From positions 62,001 to 126,000 of the forward strand of contig NZ_QOKW01000007.1 of assembly GCF_008365375.1 (NCBI RefSeq): DNA of 64,000 nt. The letters run 5' to 3'. A model generated the notes under the pieces. The model was not told the DNA's origin. It did no database searches and worked only from the letters and a program-made list of their open reading frames with translations. This document shows positions 63,209 through 64,000 of this stretch, one piece after another (within the stretch, counting starts at the first letter, position 1; the number at the start of each line of letters is the position of its first letter). This stretch comes from Roseomonas genomospecies 6 (GTDB lineage Bacteria > Pseudomonadota > Alphaproteobacteria > Azospirillales > Azospirillaceae). Position numbers and translations under genes: made by a program.

Positions 63209-63646
63209 CTAGCGGACCAGCGCCAGATCCTTCAGGACGGCCACCTCGTGGGCCTGCTCGTCCAGCCGGGCCTTGACGGCGTCGCCGATGGAGATCACGC
63301 CGGCAAGCTCCCCCGCGTCGTTGCAGACCGGCACATGGCGGTGGCGGCGCAACGTCATCATCTGCATCAGGTCCTTGATCGTGTCCTCCGGGCGGCAGGT
63401 CTTGACCTGTCGGGTCATCAGGTCCTCCACCGGGAGATCCAGCGCATCGGCCCCGTGCATCGCCACGGCGCGGACGATGTCGCGTTCCGACAGGATGCCG
63501 GCCAGCCGGCCCCGCCGGTCGCACACCACCAGGGCGCCGATGCGCCGTTCGGTCAGAGTGCGGGCGGCGGTCCGGATGGTCTCGGACGGCAGGATCGAGG
63601 CGACGGTACGGCCTTTGCGGTTCAGAACCTCGGCAACGACGGTCAT
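63209..63646 (-). CDS. tandem CBS-domain protein
   Basis: A 145-residue protein with two CBS motifs (residues 8-65 and 70-130): RTVASILPSETIRTAARTL, GALVVCDRRGRLAGILSERD and KTCRPEDTIKDLMQMMTLRR, HVPVCNDAGELAGVISIGD. Such proteins bind adenine nucleotides. ATG 63646 is used because GGGAGG sits six bases before it; an ATG at 63652 would abut the site. Confidence 0.88.
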   Translation of the reverse strand: MTVVAEVLNRKGRTVASILPSETIRTAARTLTERRIGALVVCDRRGRLAGILSERDIVRAVAMHGADALDLPVEDLMTRQVKTCRPEDTIKDLMQMMTLRRHRHVPVCNDAGELAGVISIGDAVKARLDEQAHEVAVLKDLALVR

Positions 63647-63687
63647 GTCCATCCTCCCTTTCTCGGGTTGGCCCTCTTTTGGGTTGC

Positions 63688-63709
63688 CGAATCGGTGGGA
63701 ACCGATTCG
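63688..63709. promoter_or_regulatory. perfect inverted repeat in the CBS/transporter divergent region
   Basis: CGAATCGGT and ACCGATTCG form a 9-bp perfect inverted repeat with spacer GGGA, in the intergenic region between two divergent genes. The shape fits a dimeric regulator binding site or a small hairpin. Confidence 0.55.
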
Positions 63710-63848
63710 AAATGAGGCTGGAGCGGCCATCGGACTCGGCAAGACCGAAGGACGCAATATTAGAGAGCGCTGAATTCCGTGGACCGTCCGAATCGCCGGG
63801 CTTATCCTGTGCCCCTGACGAGTGGGCGGCGCGTGGGGAGCATCGGAA

Positions 63849-64000
63849 ATGGCCGGCAACTGCTGCGGGGGGTCTTGCGGAGGCGGCGGAGGCATCGGGA
63901 GCCCGAACGGCGCGCGGCAGGCCGACTACCGCCGGGTTCTGCGCATGGCGATGCTCGTCCACGGGCTGATGTTCGCCATCGCCATGACCGCCGGCTTCGA
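63849..64000 (+). CDS. probable cation-efflux transporter (3' end outside window)
   Basis: The first 50 residues: MAGNCCGGSCGGGGGIGSPN, then ARQADYRRVLRMAMLVHGLMFAIAMTAGF. The Cys/Gly-rich head suggests metal binding, and the QADYRRVLxxAxxxHxxMF helix is the opening of CDF-family cation transporters. ATG 63849 is open to the window edge. Confidence 0.55.
   Translation, partial: MAGNCCGGSCGGGGGIGSPNGARQADYRRVLRMAMLVHGLMFAIAMTAGF

Overview
The window reads as a chromosomal segment of a high-GC alphaproteobacterium of the Rhodospirillales, most likely Azospirillum or a close relative. Supporting signs are a 41-residue zinc-less L36, a fused indolepyruvate ferredoxin oxidoreductase, a Pcs-type phosphatidylcholine synthase, a GlcDEF glycolate oxidase, GlnE, and strong GC bias at third codon positions. 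That bias also leaves long spurious open frames antisense to nearly every gene. I could not run any search, so family names rest on recognised motifs, lengths and gene order.

Layout. 0-3.4 kb: an ABC exporter (HlyD-type adaptor, ATPase, ABC-2 permease) split by an inverted small secreted-protein gene. 3.5-5.9 kb: MepA endopeptidase, a methyltransferase and rpmJ with a textbook promoter and terminator. 6.0-11.0 kb: glcD-glcE-glcF, then pcs. 11.0-18.0 kb: a small lipoprotein, an outer-membrane barrel, an acyl-CoA dehydrogenase, a transglycosylase-domain protein, and a leftward cluster of a D-lactate-dehydrogenase-type flavoprotein, two tiny coupled genes and a transglutaminase-like protein. 18.1-19.5 kb: a visibly A/T-rich island with a winged-helix protein and an orphan adenine methylase. 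19.6-31.3 kb: housekeeping genes (Sua5, an orphan ParA, an AsmA/YhdP-like protein, GlnE, Bcp, TyrS, AnmK, small hydrolases).

32.0-37.3 kb is a cysteine/Fe-S/thiolation block: cysE, iscR, a cysteine desulfurase, an HscB-like protein, ferredoxin, mnmA and tRNA-Met. It looks like a reduced ISC operon without iscU, iscA or hscA, and its HscB homologue has lost the HPD motif. A decayed mobile element (ISAs1-type transposase fragment joined to a probable serine-recombinase tail) abuts the tRNA. 38.0-40.3 kb carries an O-antigen-ligase-like protein and a heptosyltransferase. 40.3-45.6 kb is a leftward queuosine operon (queA-tgt-queF-queG) behind an AarF/UbiB kinase. 45.7-53.6 kb holds a berberine-bridge-type oxidase, a bacteriohemerythrin, PepF, a secreted esterase and propionyl-CoA synthetase. 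53.6-58.2 kb holds a KfrA-like protein, an ECF sigma/anti-sigma pair, an SGNH hydrolase and a TPR-glycosyltransferase. 58.2-64.0 kb holds indolepyruvate ferredoxin oxidoreductase, a response regulator, a CBS-domain protein and the start of a probable cation transporter.

A family of G/C-rich palindromes (CCCTCCCC/GGGGAGGG type) recurs through the window, mostly between genes. One copy lies in frame inside glcE. No rRNA, CRISPR array or intact prophage is visible, and I do not see a convincing complete new defence or biosynthetic system. The most unusual items are the reduced ISC locus, the in-frame repeat in glcE, the A/T-rich island and the tRNA-Met-adjacent chimeric relic.
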